This document shows, piece after piece, positions 8,590-17,587 of a stretch of DNA of 64,000 nucleotides (within the stretch, counting starts at the first letter, position 1; every line of letters starts with the position of its first letter). The stretch spans positions 186,001 through 250,000 of the forward strand of contig JAUXRX010000018.1 of assembly GCA_030681645.1 (NCBI GenBank). The letters run 5' to 3'. The stretch is from Archangium sp. (GTDB lineage: Bacteria; Myxococcota; Myxococcia; Myxococcales; Myxococcaceae). Under the pieces are notes generated by a model. It saw nothing but the letters and a program-made list of their open reading frames with translations, was not told where the DNA came from and made no database searches. The position numbers were made by a program, and so were the translations under genes.

Positions 8590-9492
8590 GTGAAGCGGCC
8601 CCCGTCGGCGCTCTGGCGCGTGCACAAGCCGCCCGGGGTCAGCAGCGCCTCGCTGGTGGAAGACTTCCGTCGTACGCACGGCGGGAACTTTACCCTGAAG
8701 GTGTCTCACGGTGGGGTGCTCGACCCATTCGCGGAGGGGCTGGTGCTGTTGCTGGTGGGCGCGGCCAACCGGCTCTTCGAGGCGCTCCACGAGGTGCCCA
8801 AGACGTACGTGGCGCAGGTGCGCTGGGGCGTGGAGACGGACACCGGTGATGCGGGCGGCAAACCGGTGCCGCTCGTCCCGAGCGGGCCCCCTCCGTTCAT
8901 CCCGAGCGGAGTCGAGGGACTCACTCCTGATCACCTCGACGCCGCGCTGATCCCCTTTCGCGGGTGGACGGCGCAGGTGCCTCCAGCGACGAGCAACAAG
9001 CGCGTCGGCGGTGAGCGTGCGTACGAGAAGGCGCACCGCGGAGAGACCGTGGTGTTGCCTCCGCAGCAGGTCTACCTGCACTCGGCGAAGTGGCTCTCGC
9101 ACGACCTGCCCACCAGCAGCACGCTCGAGCTGGTGGTGCGCGGCGGCTTCTACGTGAGGAGCCTCGTGACCGATCTCGGCCGCGCGCTCGGCGTGGGAGC
9201 GCACGTGGCCGCATTGAAGCGGCGCTCCATCGGCCCCTGGGACGACGTGATCCAGCCGCTGCAGCACACCGGGCGCGAGGTGTTGCCGTGGCTGCCCGCG
9301 ATGGAGTTGAGCGATCTGCAGTGGGGCGATCTCAAGAACGAGGTGACCCCGCACGAGCTGATCACCACCCCGGGTGAGTGGCCACTGCCCGCGGGCTTCC
9401 CTGCGCCGACGGCAGGGGTGCGCGCGCTGCACCAGGGGCGGCTGGTGGCTTTGATCAGGAGCCCTCCACTGCTGCTCCCGGGAGGGATCTGA
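8590..9492 (+). CDS. truB: TruB-family tRNA pseudouridine synthase
   Basis: 300 residues. The TruB catalytic motif is present as HGGVLDPFAEGLVLL, the Asp of LDP being the nucleophile that isomerises U55 in the tRNA T-loop. Other matches are the N-terminal HKPPGVSSASLV, KTYVAQVRWGVETDTGD and FYVRSLVTDLG. A family oddity is NRLFE where TruB usually has ATRL. At residues 96-112 the chain has an insertion (PSGPPPFIPSGVEGL) that is the in-frame translation of a dispersed 25-bp genomic repeat at 8895-8919. It lies in a loop after the TGD motif, so folding is probably preserved. No infB-rbfA-rpsO neighbours, so this may be a second, non-housekeeping copy; the gene symbol is used in the family sense. 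Confidence 0.82.
   Translation: MKRPPSALWRVHKPPGVSSASLVEDFRRTHGGNFTLKVSHGGVLDPFAEGLVLLLVGAANRLFEALHEVPKTYVAQVRWGVETDTGDAGGKPVPLVPSGPPPFIPSGVEGLTPDHLDAALIPFRGWTAQVPPATSNKRVGGERAYEKAHRGETVVLPPQQVYLHSAKWLSHDLPTSSTLELVVRGGFYVRSLVTDLGRALGVGAHVAALKRRSIGPWDDVIQPLQHTGREVLPWLPAMELSDLQWGDLKNEVTPHELITTPGEWPLPAGFPAPTAGVRALHQGRLVALIRSPPLLLPGGI
8895..8919. repeat. Dispersed 25-bp repeat inside the truB-like gene
   Basis: GTTCATCCCGAGCGGAGTCG followed by AGGGA. The same element occurs at 12508, 24927, 31133, 42873 (variant) and 51027. Just upstream (8876-8890) a partial copy CCCGAGCGGGCC is seen. The copy keeps the reading frame of the host gene. Confidence 0.8.
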
Positions 9493-9497
9493 GCGCG

Positions 9498-10067
9498 TCA
9501 GTCCGCGAGGGGATCGCGGTAGACCTCGGCGACCGAGAGCTCACACTTCAGCGACTGCAGCTCGGCCACGCCTGACTCGGAAGTGTGACATCGCCACCCG
9601 CGCTTCTCGCGGCGCCACACCTCGATGCGCCGGGTCACGCAGGAGACGACGACGATCTCCTCCAACGACGGGATCTTCTTGTAGTGGTCGAGCTTCTCAC
9701 CGCGGTCGTACTTCTCGGTGGAGGAGCTGAGCACTTCGACGATGACGCGTGGGTTGACGGCGGTCGTCTTGCTCGCGTCATGCGGATCGAACTGCACCTT
9801 CCCGCTGATCACGCTGCCATCAGGGTAGGTGCCCAGGCCGGTCGCGCGAACACGGATGCGGAGATCCGATCCGAAGACGCGGCAGGGCTTCCCCCGCAAC
9901 TGGTTGGACAGCAGGGTGGTCACGTTCACCACGATCGCTGCGTGATCAGGTGTCCCGCCAGCCATCGCCCACACCGCGCCATCGAGCCACTCGTGCCGGA
10001 TGGGGCTCATGGCCTCCATGCGGACGTACTCGTCGAACGCGATGCGCTGTCGTGCAGGCTGAGCCAT
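9498..10067 (-). CDS. Uma2-family (DUF820) putative endonuclease
   Basis: 189 residues from the ATG at 10067 (MAQPARQRIAFDEYVRM). The Uma2 fold, related to PD-(D/E)XK nucleases, is shown by EWLDGAVWAMAGGTPDHAAI, the acidic TYPDGSVI motif, NPRVIVEVLSSSTEKYDRGE (the E-V-L-S-x-S-T core) and LDHYKKIPSLEEIVVV. These proteins are very numerous in cyanobacteria and some myxobacteria and may be mobile; their biological role is poorly defined. The gene is convergent with truB, the stops being five bases apart. A much longer open frame runs upstream on the same strand but its composition is that of a shadow of the ceramidase-like remnant. Confidence 0.85.
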   Translation of the reverse strand: MAQPARQRIAFDEYVRMEAMSPIRHEWLDGAVWAMAGGTPDHAAIVVNVTTLLSNQLRGKPCRVFGSDLRIRVRATGLGTYPDGSVISGKVQFDPHDASKTTAVNPRVIVEVLSSSTEKYDRGEKLDHYKKIPSLEEIVVVSCVTRRIEVWRREKRGWRCHTSESGVAELQSLKCELSVAEVYRDPLAD

Positions 10068-10082
10068 CGCCGCCAGCGTACC

Positions 10083-10391
10083 CATCGCCCCTCGGCCGCC
10101 GCGCTCTTCCTGTTCCGCCCCAGCGGCATCTGGGTCTTCAGCGCCCAGCTCGTGGGCTGGGCGATTCTCGAGGTGCTCCACGCGCGTCGCACCCCGGGCG
10201 CGGACCGGCGTTGGCTCTGGCGCATGGTCGGCTGCTTCGCGCTCGGCTTCGCCTTCTGGCTGGCGGACAAGACGGGGCTCGATTGCGACCCTTCGAACCA
10301 CGTGATCAACGGTCACTCCCTCTGGCACCTGGCGACCTCGGCGTGCCTGGCGCTCTTCTTCAAGTTCGAAGCGGGGCCCGACGACAGCTGA
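10083..10391 (+). pseudogene. 5'-truncated ceramidase-like membrane protein remnant
   Basis: The frame from about 10083 to the stop at 10391 encodes about 100 residues with two hydrophobic helices and the segment CDPSNHVINGHSLWHLATS, which resembles the C-terminal His-containing motif of alkaline ceramidase-type (CREST superfamily) membrane hydrolases. There is no plausible start or N-terminal membrane region: reading upstream on the same strand leads straight into the antisense of the Uma2 gene. The simplest reading is that the 5' two thirds were lost, perhaps when the Uma2 gene arrived. A short functional gene from an internal non-ATG start cannot be excluded. Confidence 0.5.
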
Positions 10392-10418
10392 CGGCCAGTT
10401 GTGGCAAATTGCTGCGCC

Positions 10419-11918
10419 ATGCCCTCCATCCGAGACGGTGGCCGCAAGGTCACCACGCCCGCGACGTCGAACACCACGCCGACGACCGCTCCGAAGCCCG
10501 CCACCACCACCCCGACGCCCGCGAGCTGGGGCACCGGCGGCCCGCCGGCAGCGCGCGACGGTTTCCAGGGCAGCCTCCGCACCGATCCGTCACTGGCCTC
10601 CGTGGCCGCCGGCACCGCGAGCCTCGAGAAGGGCGCGAAGGGCGACGGCGTGAAGGCGTTCCAGGCCGCGCTGATGAAGGCCGGCTACGCGCTCCCGAAG
10701 TACGGCGCCGACGGTGACTTCGGCAGCGAGACCATCGGCGCGCTCAAGAAGTTCCAGACCGACAGCGGGCTCACCCCGTCAGGCCGCTTCGACAAGGCCA
10801 CGCTCGACAAGCTGGCCGGTCCCGCGGCGCCGCCGAAGCCCGCGGGCCCTCCGGGCGAGCCCGCCACGTACCTGCTCAAGGACCCCGCGCTCGCGCAGGT
10901 CGCGTCGGGCCAGGTGACGCTGAGCGAAGGGGCGAAGGGTGACGGCGTGGTGAAGCTGCAGGAAGCGCTGCAGCTCGCCGGCTACAAGCTCCCGAAGTAC
11001 GGCGCTGACGGCGACTTCGGCGGCGAGACGGTCACCGCGCTCAAGTCGCTCCAGTCGAAGGCCGGCCTCAACCCGCCCACCGGCCGCCTCGACCAGGCCA
11101 CCCTGCAGGCGCTCGACACCGCCGCGGCCGGCAAGCTCAAGTACCCCGAGTTCGGAAAGCTGTTCGCCGACGGCAAGCTCAACTCGACCATCGGCGTCGG
11201 CTACGACGAGGCCGGCTCGCACCGCGCCGAGACGCGGGAGATCGTCAAGGGCCTGCTCGGCGACGGCACCGCGGCCAACCCGGGCCAGGGCTATCGCGAG
11301 CTGAACCCGCGCACCGCCACGCCCGCCGAGCTGACGGCGGCAGGCATCGACCCCGGCACCGTCGACAAGGACGTGCGCTACTTCGTGAAGACCTTCCAGC
11401 ACGAGGGGAAGGACGTGAAGTCGGTGGTGAAGCTGATCACCCCCGAGACGCCCAACGCGAAGGAGAAGTTCGCGAAGGACATGGAGAGCTCCGAGATGGT
11501 CATGTACTCGGGCCACGGCCGCTACGGCTCGGGCCCCGACTTCGACGACATCAACTCCACCGCCGGCAACTTCGTCATCGGCGATCCGTACGAGCAGGGC
11601 CACGTGCAGCTCGGCGCGAACGACCTCAACAAGGCGAAGATGACCAAGGACTACCAGCTGATGATGTTCGCCGGCTGCACCACCTTCAAATACCTCGACG
11701 AGCTGCGCGCCAAGCAGGGGAAGGACTCGAAGAACCTCGACCTGATGGTGTCCACCGACCTGCTGTACTGGGGCAACCTCGGGCCTTCCAACCTCGAGAT
11801 GCTCAGCTCGGTGACCAGCGGCCGCAGCGTCAACGAGATGCACGCCCGGGTCGACACCATCAACGCCCAGCCCGGCAGGAAGACGTCGTGGAAGGCCGAC
11901 GGCTTCCAGGACAACTGA
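10419..11918 (+). CDS. Protein with two peptidoglycan-binding domains and a caspase-like C-terminal domain
   Basis: 499 residues from the ATG at 10419; a GTG at 10401 would add six. A disordered Thr/Pro-rich head (to about 45) precedes two PG_binding_1 modules at about 68-132 and 165-232, each with the GAKGDGVxxxQ...YGADGDFGxET signature. The remaining 260 residues contain MVMYSGHGRYG (His366) and, 54 residues later, LMMFAGCTTFKYLDEL (Cys420). Strand-SGHG and strand-AGC are the His/Cys dyad motifs of clan CD peptidases (caspases, gingipains, CHAT). A cysteine-peptidase role is therefore inferred but untested. No signal peptide is visible although the binding modules point to the cell wall. 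The HEAT-repeat gene starts one base after its stop. Confidence 0.75.
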   Translation: MPSIRDGGRKVTTPATSNTTPTTAPKPATTTPTPASWGTGGPPAARDGFQGSLRTDPSLASVAAGTASLEKGAKGDGVKAFQAALMKAGYALPKYGADGDFGSETIGALKKFQTDSGLTPSGRFDKATLDKLAGPAAPPKPAGPPGEPATYLLKDPALAQVASGQVTLSEGAKGDGVVKLQEALQLAGYKLPKYGADGDFGGETVTALKSLQSKAGLNPPTGRLDQATLQALDTAAAGKLKYPEFGKLFADGKLNSTIGVGYDEAGSHRAETREIVKGLLGDGTAANPGQGYRELNPRTATPAELTAAGIDPGTVDKDVRYFVKTFQHEGKDVKSVVKLITPETPNAKEKFAKDMESSEMVMYSGHGRYGSGPDFDDINSTAGNFVIGDPYEQGHVQLGANDLNKAKMTKDYQLMMFAGCTTFKYLDELRAKQGKDSKNLDLMVSTDLLYWGNLGPSNLEMLSSVTSGRSVNEMHARVDTINAQPGRKTSWKADGFQDN

Positions 11919-11919
11919 G

Positions 11920-12468
11920 ATGGCGGGCCTCACTGATCCGGCTGCCACGGCCGAGGAACGCCTCGCCGCCGCGAAGGCGCTGGGCACCTCGAAAGATCCG
12001 CTCGCGGTCGAGACCCTGATTCGCGGCCTGGGCACCACCGACGAGGCGCTCACGCGCGCCGTGGTGGAAGCGCTCAGGGCGCAGAAGGCCGCGCCCGTGC
12101 TGGCGAAGCGGCTGGCCGATCCGAACACGGTCGAGGCGCGCAAGGTGCAGGCGTGCCTGGGCCTGCGCCACCTCAAGGATCCTTCGTGCGTGCCCGTGCT
12201 CGCCGCGGCGCTCAAGGACGAGAGCGCCCTGGTGCGGCGCGAGGTCGCGCTGGCGCTGACCGTGATCGGTCCCGCGCCGGCCGAGGGTGAGTTGCTCGCG
12301 GCCTTGTCAGATACCGATGGCGACGTGCGCTACGGCGTCGCCGAGGCGCTGGGCGAGGTGAAGAGCGCGAAGGCGAAGCAGGCGCTCGAGGCCCAGCTCG
12401 CGAAGGAGACGAACCCCACGGTGCGCTTCGCGCTCGAGGGCGCGGTGCGGCGCTGCGCTCCTGCGTGA
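11920..12468 (+). CDS. HEAT-repeat protein
   Basis: 182 residues made of about five helical repeats of 30 residues with the HEAT/PBS-lyase pattern, for example DPLAVETLIRGLGTTDEALT, DPSCVPVLAAALKDESALVR, and DGDVRYGVAEALGEVKSAKA. No catalytic residues are expected; such solenoids bind other proteins. The ATG follows the stop of the caspase-like gene by one base, so the two are almost certainly translated together and the HEAT protein may be its partner or regulator. No signal peptide. Confidence 0.85.
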   Translation: MAGLTDPAATAEERLAAAKALGTSKDPLAVETLIRGLGTTDEALTRAVVEALRAQKAAPVLAKRLADPNTVEARKVQACLGLRHLKDPSCVPVLAAALKDESALVRREVALALTVIGPAPAEGELLAALSDTDGDVRYGVAEALGEVKSAKAKQALEAQLAKETNPTVRFALEGAVRRCAPA

Positions 12469-12507
12469 GGCGCAACCAGGGCTGCTTTCTGCGCGCTGGG
12501 GAGCCCA

Positions 12508-12532
12508 TCCCTCGACTCCGCTCGGGATGAAC
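12508..12532. repeat. Dispersed 25-bp repeat, intergenic copy
   Basis: The reverse complement of the copy inside truB: TCCCTCGACTCCGCTCGGGA then TGAAC. It lies in the 91-base gap between the convergent HEAT-repeat and EAL genes; the rest of the gap shows no gene or clear terminator. Confidence 0.8.
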
Positions 12533-12559
12533 GGGCCTCGGCCCGGCCTCAGTCCGGCC

Positions 12560-13690
12560 TCAGGCGGCCGCGGCGGCCTCGGTGGCAGCGAAGTCGACGT
12601 GCACGAACGGCTTGCCCGGGCGGGCGAAGAAGTAGCCCTGCATCAGGTCGACGCCGAGCTCGCGCAGCATGGTCAGCTCCTTCGCGGTCTCGATCGCCTC
12701 GGCGATCACGCGCAGGCCCATGCGCTCCGAGAGCGCGACCACCGCGCCGACGATCATCTGGTTGACGCCCGAGGTGTCGATGTTGCGCACCAGCGAGCCG
12801 TCGAGCTTCACGAACTCGGGCTGAATGCGCGCGAGCGTGGTGAGCCCCGCGTAGCCCGCGCCGAGATCGTCGACCGCCACGCGGTAGCCGAGCGCGCGCA
12901 GCCCATCGATGTGGGTGGTGAGGTCTTCGTCGTGCGCGACGGAAGCGCGCTCGGTGATCTCCAGCACCACCCGCCGCGCGAACGCGGTGAGCGGCGAGCC
13001 CGGCTGGTACAGCTCGGGATCCTCGAGATCCGCCGGGTGCAGGTTCACGAACACGTCAGTCGCGCTGTCGAGGCCCGGGAGTTCACCGGCCACCGAGCTG
13101 CGAATGGCGCGGCCGAGGTCGAACAGGCGGCCGGTCTTCTCGGCCAGGTAAAGCACGTCACCCGGGCCCTTCACCTCGGGCGCGTCCGAGCGCAGCAGCG
13201 CCTCGTACGCGAGAGGCCGCTGCTTCGAGAACTCCACGATGGGCTGGTACGCCATCCACAACCCCTCGATCGCGCGATCGAGCCGGCGGTTCAAGCTGGG
13301 CAGGTCATCAGAGCCCACCCGCCGCTTCACCGCGTCCGTCACCGTGGTCGTGAAGACGTCCACGTCGAACGGCTTGGGCAGGTACTTGTGCACGCCCAGA
13401 TCGATCGCCGAGATCGCCGACTCGATGCTCGGCGCGCCCGTCATCAACACGAAGGGCACCGTCGCGTCGAACGCGCGCGCGGCCCGCAGCAGGGCGAGCC
13501 CGCTCAGGTCAGGCATGCAGAAGTCGGACACGATGGTGTCGTAGCGCTGCGTCTCGATCAGCTTGAGCGCCTCGGTGGGACTGAGGCTGGTCTCGACCGT
13601 GAGCCCGGCTCGCTTGAGGAGGCTGCTGCAGACGCGCAGAAAGAGCTCGTCATCATCGACGACGAGGACACGGCCATTGGGAAGCGACAT
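12560..13690 (-). CDS. Response regulator with EAL c-di-GMP phosphodiesterase domain
   Basis: 376 residues. Residues 5-120 are a receiver domain with the acidic pocket VVDDDE, phospho-acceptor Asp56 (IVSDFCMP) and Lys106 (YLPKPF). Residues 135-365 are an EAL domain. The residues needed for Mg2+ and cyclic di-GMP hydrolysis appear present: EALLR (Glu163), VNLHP, VVLEITE, VAVDDLGAGYAGL, FVKLDGSLV, IAEAIET and QGYFFARP. It should therefore degrade c-di-GMP to pGpG when activated by a cognate kinase. No kinase is adjacent; the NtrC-type regulator lies 113 bases upstream on the same strand. It ends in an Ala-rich tail. Confidence 0.92.
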   Translation of the reverse strand: MSLPNGRVLVVDDDELFLRVCSSLLKRAGLTVETSLSPTEALKLIETQRYDTIVSDFCMPDLSGLALLRAARAFDATVPFVLMTGAPSIESAISAIDLGVHKYLPKPFDVDVFTTTVTDAVKRRVGSDDLPSLNRRLDRAIEGLWMAYQPIVEFSKQRPLAYEALLRSDAPEVKGPGDVLYLAEKTGRLFDLGRAIRSSVAGELPGLDSATDVFVNLHPADLEDPELYQPGSPLTAFARRVVLEITERASVAHDEDLTTHIDGLRALGYRVAVDDLGAGYAGLTTLARIQPEFVKLDGSLVRNIDTSGVNQMIVGAVVALSERMGLRVIAEAIETAKELTMLRELGVDLMQGYFFARPGKPFVHVDFAATEAAAAA

Positions 13691-13802
13691 GGGGAACTCC
13701 TGAGTTCCCCTTGAGCAATGACAATGCCGCTCCGATCAGCGCGGAAACAGGGACCCGCGCCCGGGTCGTGAGCCACCCGGCGGGTCTTGCCCGTCGACTC
13801 AT

Positions 13803-15221
<1,419 letters not shown>

Positions 15222-15261
15222 GCGCTGGGTATAGCCCTACTTCCGAGGTTGGTTGCCGTGA

Positions 15262-15885
15262 TCAGGGTTTGGTGAGCTTGCACTCGGTGCCGTCGACCTT
15301 GAGGGTGTAGCGGGTGCCCCACAGGCCCTGCTGCACGGTGAGGTCGACCGCCTTCGTCCCGTGCTTGCCGCTGATGCTCTTGGTCTGGCCCACGTTGACG
15401 TCCTGCTCGTCGCCCATCTTGCGGCCGTCGACCAACAGCATCGCGCGCACGCCGGTGAGGCGGGTGCCGCCGTGCACCTCGATGGGAAGGCCGGCGCAGG
15501 TCGCCTGGAGGCGATCGGAGAAGCCGCTCGAGAACGTGCCGCCCTTCTTCTTGCCGGTGGGCTCGGGGCGCTCGGGGGGCGGCGGCGGGGCCTCGGCCTT
15601 CTCCTGCTTGCCTGCGCCCGTCACGCAGCCGGTGCCGGTGACGAAGTGCATGCCCGCGGGGCACGAGGTGTCGATGATGGCCACGCACTTGCCGTTCTCG
15701 AAGTGCGTGCCGCCGGGGCACTCGACCTTCGGCGCCACGTTGGCGAGGCAGCCCTTGTCCTTCACGAAGTGCATGCCGGCGGGACAGTCGATCTTCACCT
15801 CGGGGCCGGCGAGGGCGACGGCGCTGAGCACTGCAGAGAGGGCGGCGAACCGGCGAACCCGGGCCTCGAAGCGGAATCGGAGCAT
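15262..15885 (-). CDS. Exported protein with three CPxGxHF Cys repeats
   Basis: 207 residues from the ATG at 15885 (a second ATG seven codons upstream is possible). An N-terminal signal-like segment is followed by three short repeats, CPAGMHFVKDKGC, CPGGTHFENGKC and CPAGMHFVTGTGC, each a likely small disulfide loop. A Pro/Glu/Lys linker (EAPPPPPERPEPTGKKKGG) leads to a C-terminal beta domain of about 95 residues that resembles a PEGA-like or carboxypeptidase-regulatory sandwich (LPIEVHGGTRLTGVRAMLLV). I do not recognise the family; it is probably periplasmic or outer-membrane associated. It sits between the NtrC-type regulator and the LysR gene on the same strand. Confidence 0.7.
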   Translation of the reverse strand: MLRFRFEARVRRFAALSAVLSAVALAGPEVKIDCPAGMHFVKDKGCLANVAPKVECPGGTHFENGKCVAIIDTSCPAGMHFVTGTGCVTGAGKQEKAEAPPPPPERPEPTGKKKGGTFSSGFSDRLQATCAGLPIEVHGGTRLTGVRAMLLVDGRKMGDEQDVNVGQTKSISGKHGTKAVDLTVQQGLWGTRYTLKVDGTECKLTKP

Positions 15886-15913
15886 GGGTGCGCCCATACT
15901 CAACACTCGGGGG

Positions 15914-16813
15914 TCACGTCACGCGGGGCAGGCGAGAAGCGAGCTTGCGCGCGAGCAGCTCGATCAACGCGCGGGCACGGGGTGGCGATCTCCGCCCCGC
16001 CGGGAGCAGCGCCCACAGTTCCAGCGACGAGAGCTTGAAGCCCGGCAGCACGCGCACCAGCACGCCCGCGTCGAGGTCGGCCTTCACCATGAAGCTGGGC
16101 ATGGTGCCCACGCCTTCCCCCTGGCGCACCAGCTGCTGCAGCACCGAGCCCTCGTCCACGATCCACGGCGGGCTCACGGGAATGGTCACCGGCGGACCAC
16201 GCGGCGGGGTGAAGCGCCACTCGGCCTCGGCCGGCGTGGGTCGGTAGCGCAGGCAGCGATGGCGGAGGAGATCGTGCGGGGTGGTGGGCGTGCCGTGCTT
16301 CGCCAGGTAGCCGGGGGACGCGACCGCGACGATGACGTCGGTGGCGAGCTTGCGCCCCACCACGCCACCGGGCAGCTGCCGCGCCACCCGCACCACCACG
16401 TCGTCCTTCGCCTCGAGGAGATCGATGGGCCGGCTCTCCACGGTCAGCTCGATGGGGCCGGGCGAGTCCTTCACGAACTCGGGCAGCAGCTCGCTGAGGG
16501 CGGCGGTCACCAGCGAGAGCGGCGCGTTGATGCGCAGCGGCGTCTCCTTCGGCGGCCCGAGGAGCTGCAGGCCCCGGGTGTCGTCGAGCAGCCGGCTGGC
16601 GGCCTCGTACAGCGCCAGGCCCTGCGCGGTGGGGAGCACCCTGCGGGTGGTGCGGCGGAACAGCTCGACCCCCAGCCGGGCCTCGAGCCGCGCGATGCGT
16701 TGGCTGACGGCCGAGCGGGTGAGCCCGGTCTCCTTCGCCGCGGCGGAGAACGACTGCGCCCGCAGCACCAGGGCGAAGAGGCCGTACAGCGGGAGGAGGT
16801 CGAGATCGATCAT
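15914..16813 (-). CDS. LysR-family transcriptional regulator
   Basis: 299 residues from the ATG at 16813 (MIDLDLLPLYGLFALVLRAQ). The N-terminal winged helix has the LysR pattern SFSAAAKETGLTRSAVSQRI then LEARLGVELFRRTTRRV; the rest is the two-lobed co-inducer-binding domain. The open frame continues 44 codons upstream, but that part is the translation of a REP-like element and lacks any start with a ribosome-binding site. It is divergent from a YceI-family gene, the classic arrangement for a LysR regulator and its target, with an 18-bp inverted repeat between them at 16878. The inducer is unknown. Confidence 0.92.
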   Translation of the reverse strand: MIDLDLLPLYGLFALVLRAQSFSAAAKETGLTRSAVSQRIARLEARLGVELFRRTTRRVLPTAQGLALYEAASRLLDDTRGLQLLGPPKETPLRINAPLSLVTAALSELLPEFVKDSPGPIELTVESRPIDLLEAKDDVVVRVARQLPGGVVGRKLATDVIVAVASPGYLAKHGTPTTPHDLLRHRCLRYRPTPAEAEWRFTPPRGPPVTIPVSPPWIVDEGSVLQQLVRQGEGVGTMPSFMVKADLDAGVLVRVLPGFKLSSLELWALLPAGRRSPPRARALIELLARKLASRLPRVT

Positions 16814-16822
16814 GTCACCTTT

Positions 16823-16862
16823 CTCCCTCTCCCCGAGGGGGGAGAGGGTCGGGGAGAGGCCA
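16823..16862. repeat. REP-like element upstream of the LysR gene
   Basis: CTCCCTCTCCCCGAGGGGGG followed by AGAGGGTCGGGGAGAGGCC. A CCCTCTCCCC/GGGGAGAGGG stem with a GGGGAGAGG tail, a member of the family found at about nine sites in the window. Here it lies in the 5' leader of the LysR gene, which is unusual because most copies lie at 3' ends. Confidence 0.75.
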
Positions 16863-16877
16863 ACCAACGAAGTCGAT

Positions 16878-16895
16878 TGTCCACAAGTATGGACA
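16878..16895. promoter_or_regulatory. Candidate LysR operator between divergent LysR and YceI genes
   Basis: A perfect inverted repeat TGTCCA-CAAGTA-TGGACA in the 177-base divergent region. It fits the dyad geometry of LysR-type sites in a loose sense (short arms, AT-richer centre). A second, weaker dyad CCACT-N6-AGTGG lies at 16935-16950 close to the YceI start and may be the activation site. Binding by the neighbouring LysR protein is inferred from position only. Confidence 0.5.
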
Positions 16896-16990
16896 GTCTG
16901 ACCACCCAGACGAGCTACCGGAGCCGGCGCACCGCCACTATTCACAGTGGGTCGCCGGACTTCCCCGGCGCGTCGCCAAGGACATTGTCA

Positions 16991-17575
16991 ATGGACACCG
17001 CCACTCAGCCCGCCTCCGCCGCCATCCCCGCCCCCCTCGCCTCGCCGGTCACCCGCTGGGAGCTCGACACCGTGCACTCCGAGGTCGGCTTCCGGGTGCG
17101 CCACATGATGGTCTCGTGGACGCGGGGCAAGTTCGACCGCTTCGCCGGCACGCTCGAGCTCGACGGCCAGGACGTGACGAAGTCGAAGATCGAGGTCGCC
17201 ATCGAGGCGGGCTCGATCAACACCAACGCAGCCGACCGCGACGCGCACTTGAAGAGCCCCGACTTCTTCGACGCGGCGAACTTCTCGCACCTCAAGTTCA
17301 CCTCGCAGAAGGTCGAGCAGGTCAGCGGTGGCGGCCTCCGCGTGCTGGGGCAGCTCGAGATCCGCGGCGTGAAGAAGGCGGTCGCCCTCGACGTGGAGCC
17401 GCTGACGCCCGCGGCGAAGGACCCCTGGGGCGGAACGCGCCGCGGCACCCGCGCCACCACGAAGCTCAGCCGCAAGGACTTCGGCCTCAACTGGAACGCG
17501 GCGCTCGAGCTGGGCGGCGTGCTGGTCGGTGACGAGGTGGAGATCACCCTCGAGATCGAGCTCATCCAGAAGTGA
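16991..17575 (+). CDS. YceI-family protein (isoprenoid-binding-like lipocalin fold)
   Basis: 194 residues. The YceI signature runs from WELDTVHSEVGFRVRHMMVS through GKFDRFAGTLELDG, IEAGSINTNAADRDAHLKSP and FFDAANFSHLKFTSQKV to KLSRKDFGLNWN. The family forms an extended lipocalin-like barrel that binds polyprenyl lipids such as ubiquinone precursors; members are often periplasmic. This one has no signal peptide, only a short Ala/Pro-rich head, so it is probably cytoplasmic. It is divergent from the LysR gene and likely controlled by it. The NUDIX gene begins 12 bases after the stop. Confidence 0.92.
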   Translation: MDTATQPASAAIPAPLASPVTRWELDTVHSEVGFRVRHMMVSWTRGKFDRFAGTLELDGQDVTKSKIEVAIEAGSINTNAADRDAHLKSPDFFDAANFSHLKFTSQKVEQVSGGGLRVLGQLEIRGVKKAVALDVEPLTPAAKDPWGGTRRGTRATTKLSRKDFGLNWNAALELGGVLVGDEVEITLEIELIQK

Positions 17576-17587
17576 TAGTCGGCAGGC

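Noticed and set aside
8590..9492. Pseudogene status of the TruB-like gene because of the repeat insertion
   Set aside because: The insertion is in frame and the catalytic Asp and C-terminal motifs are intact.
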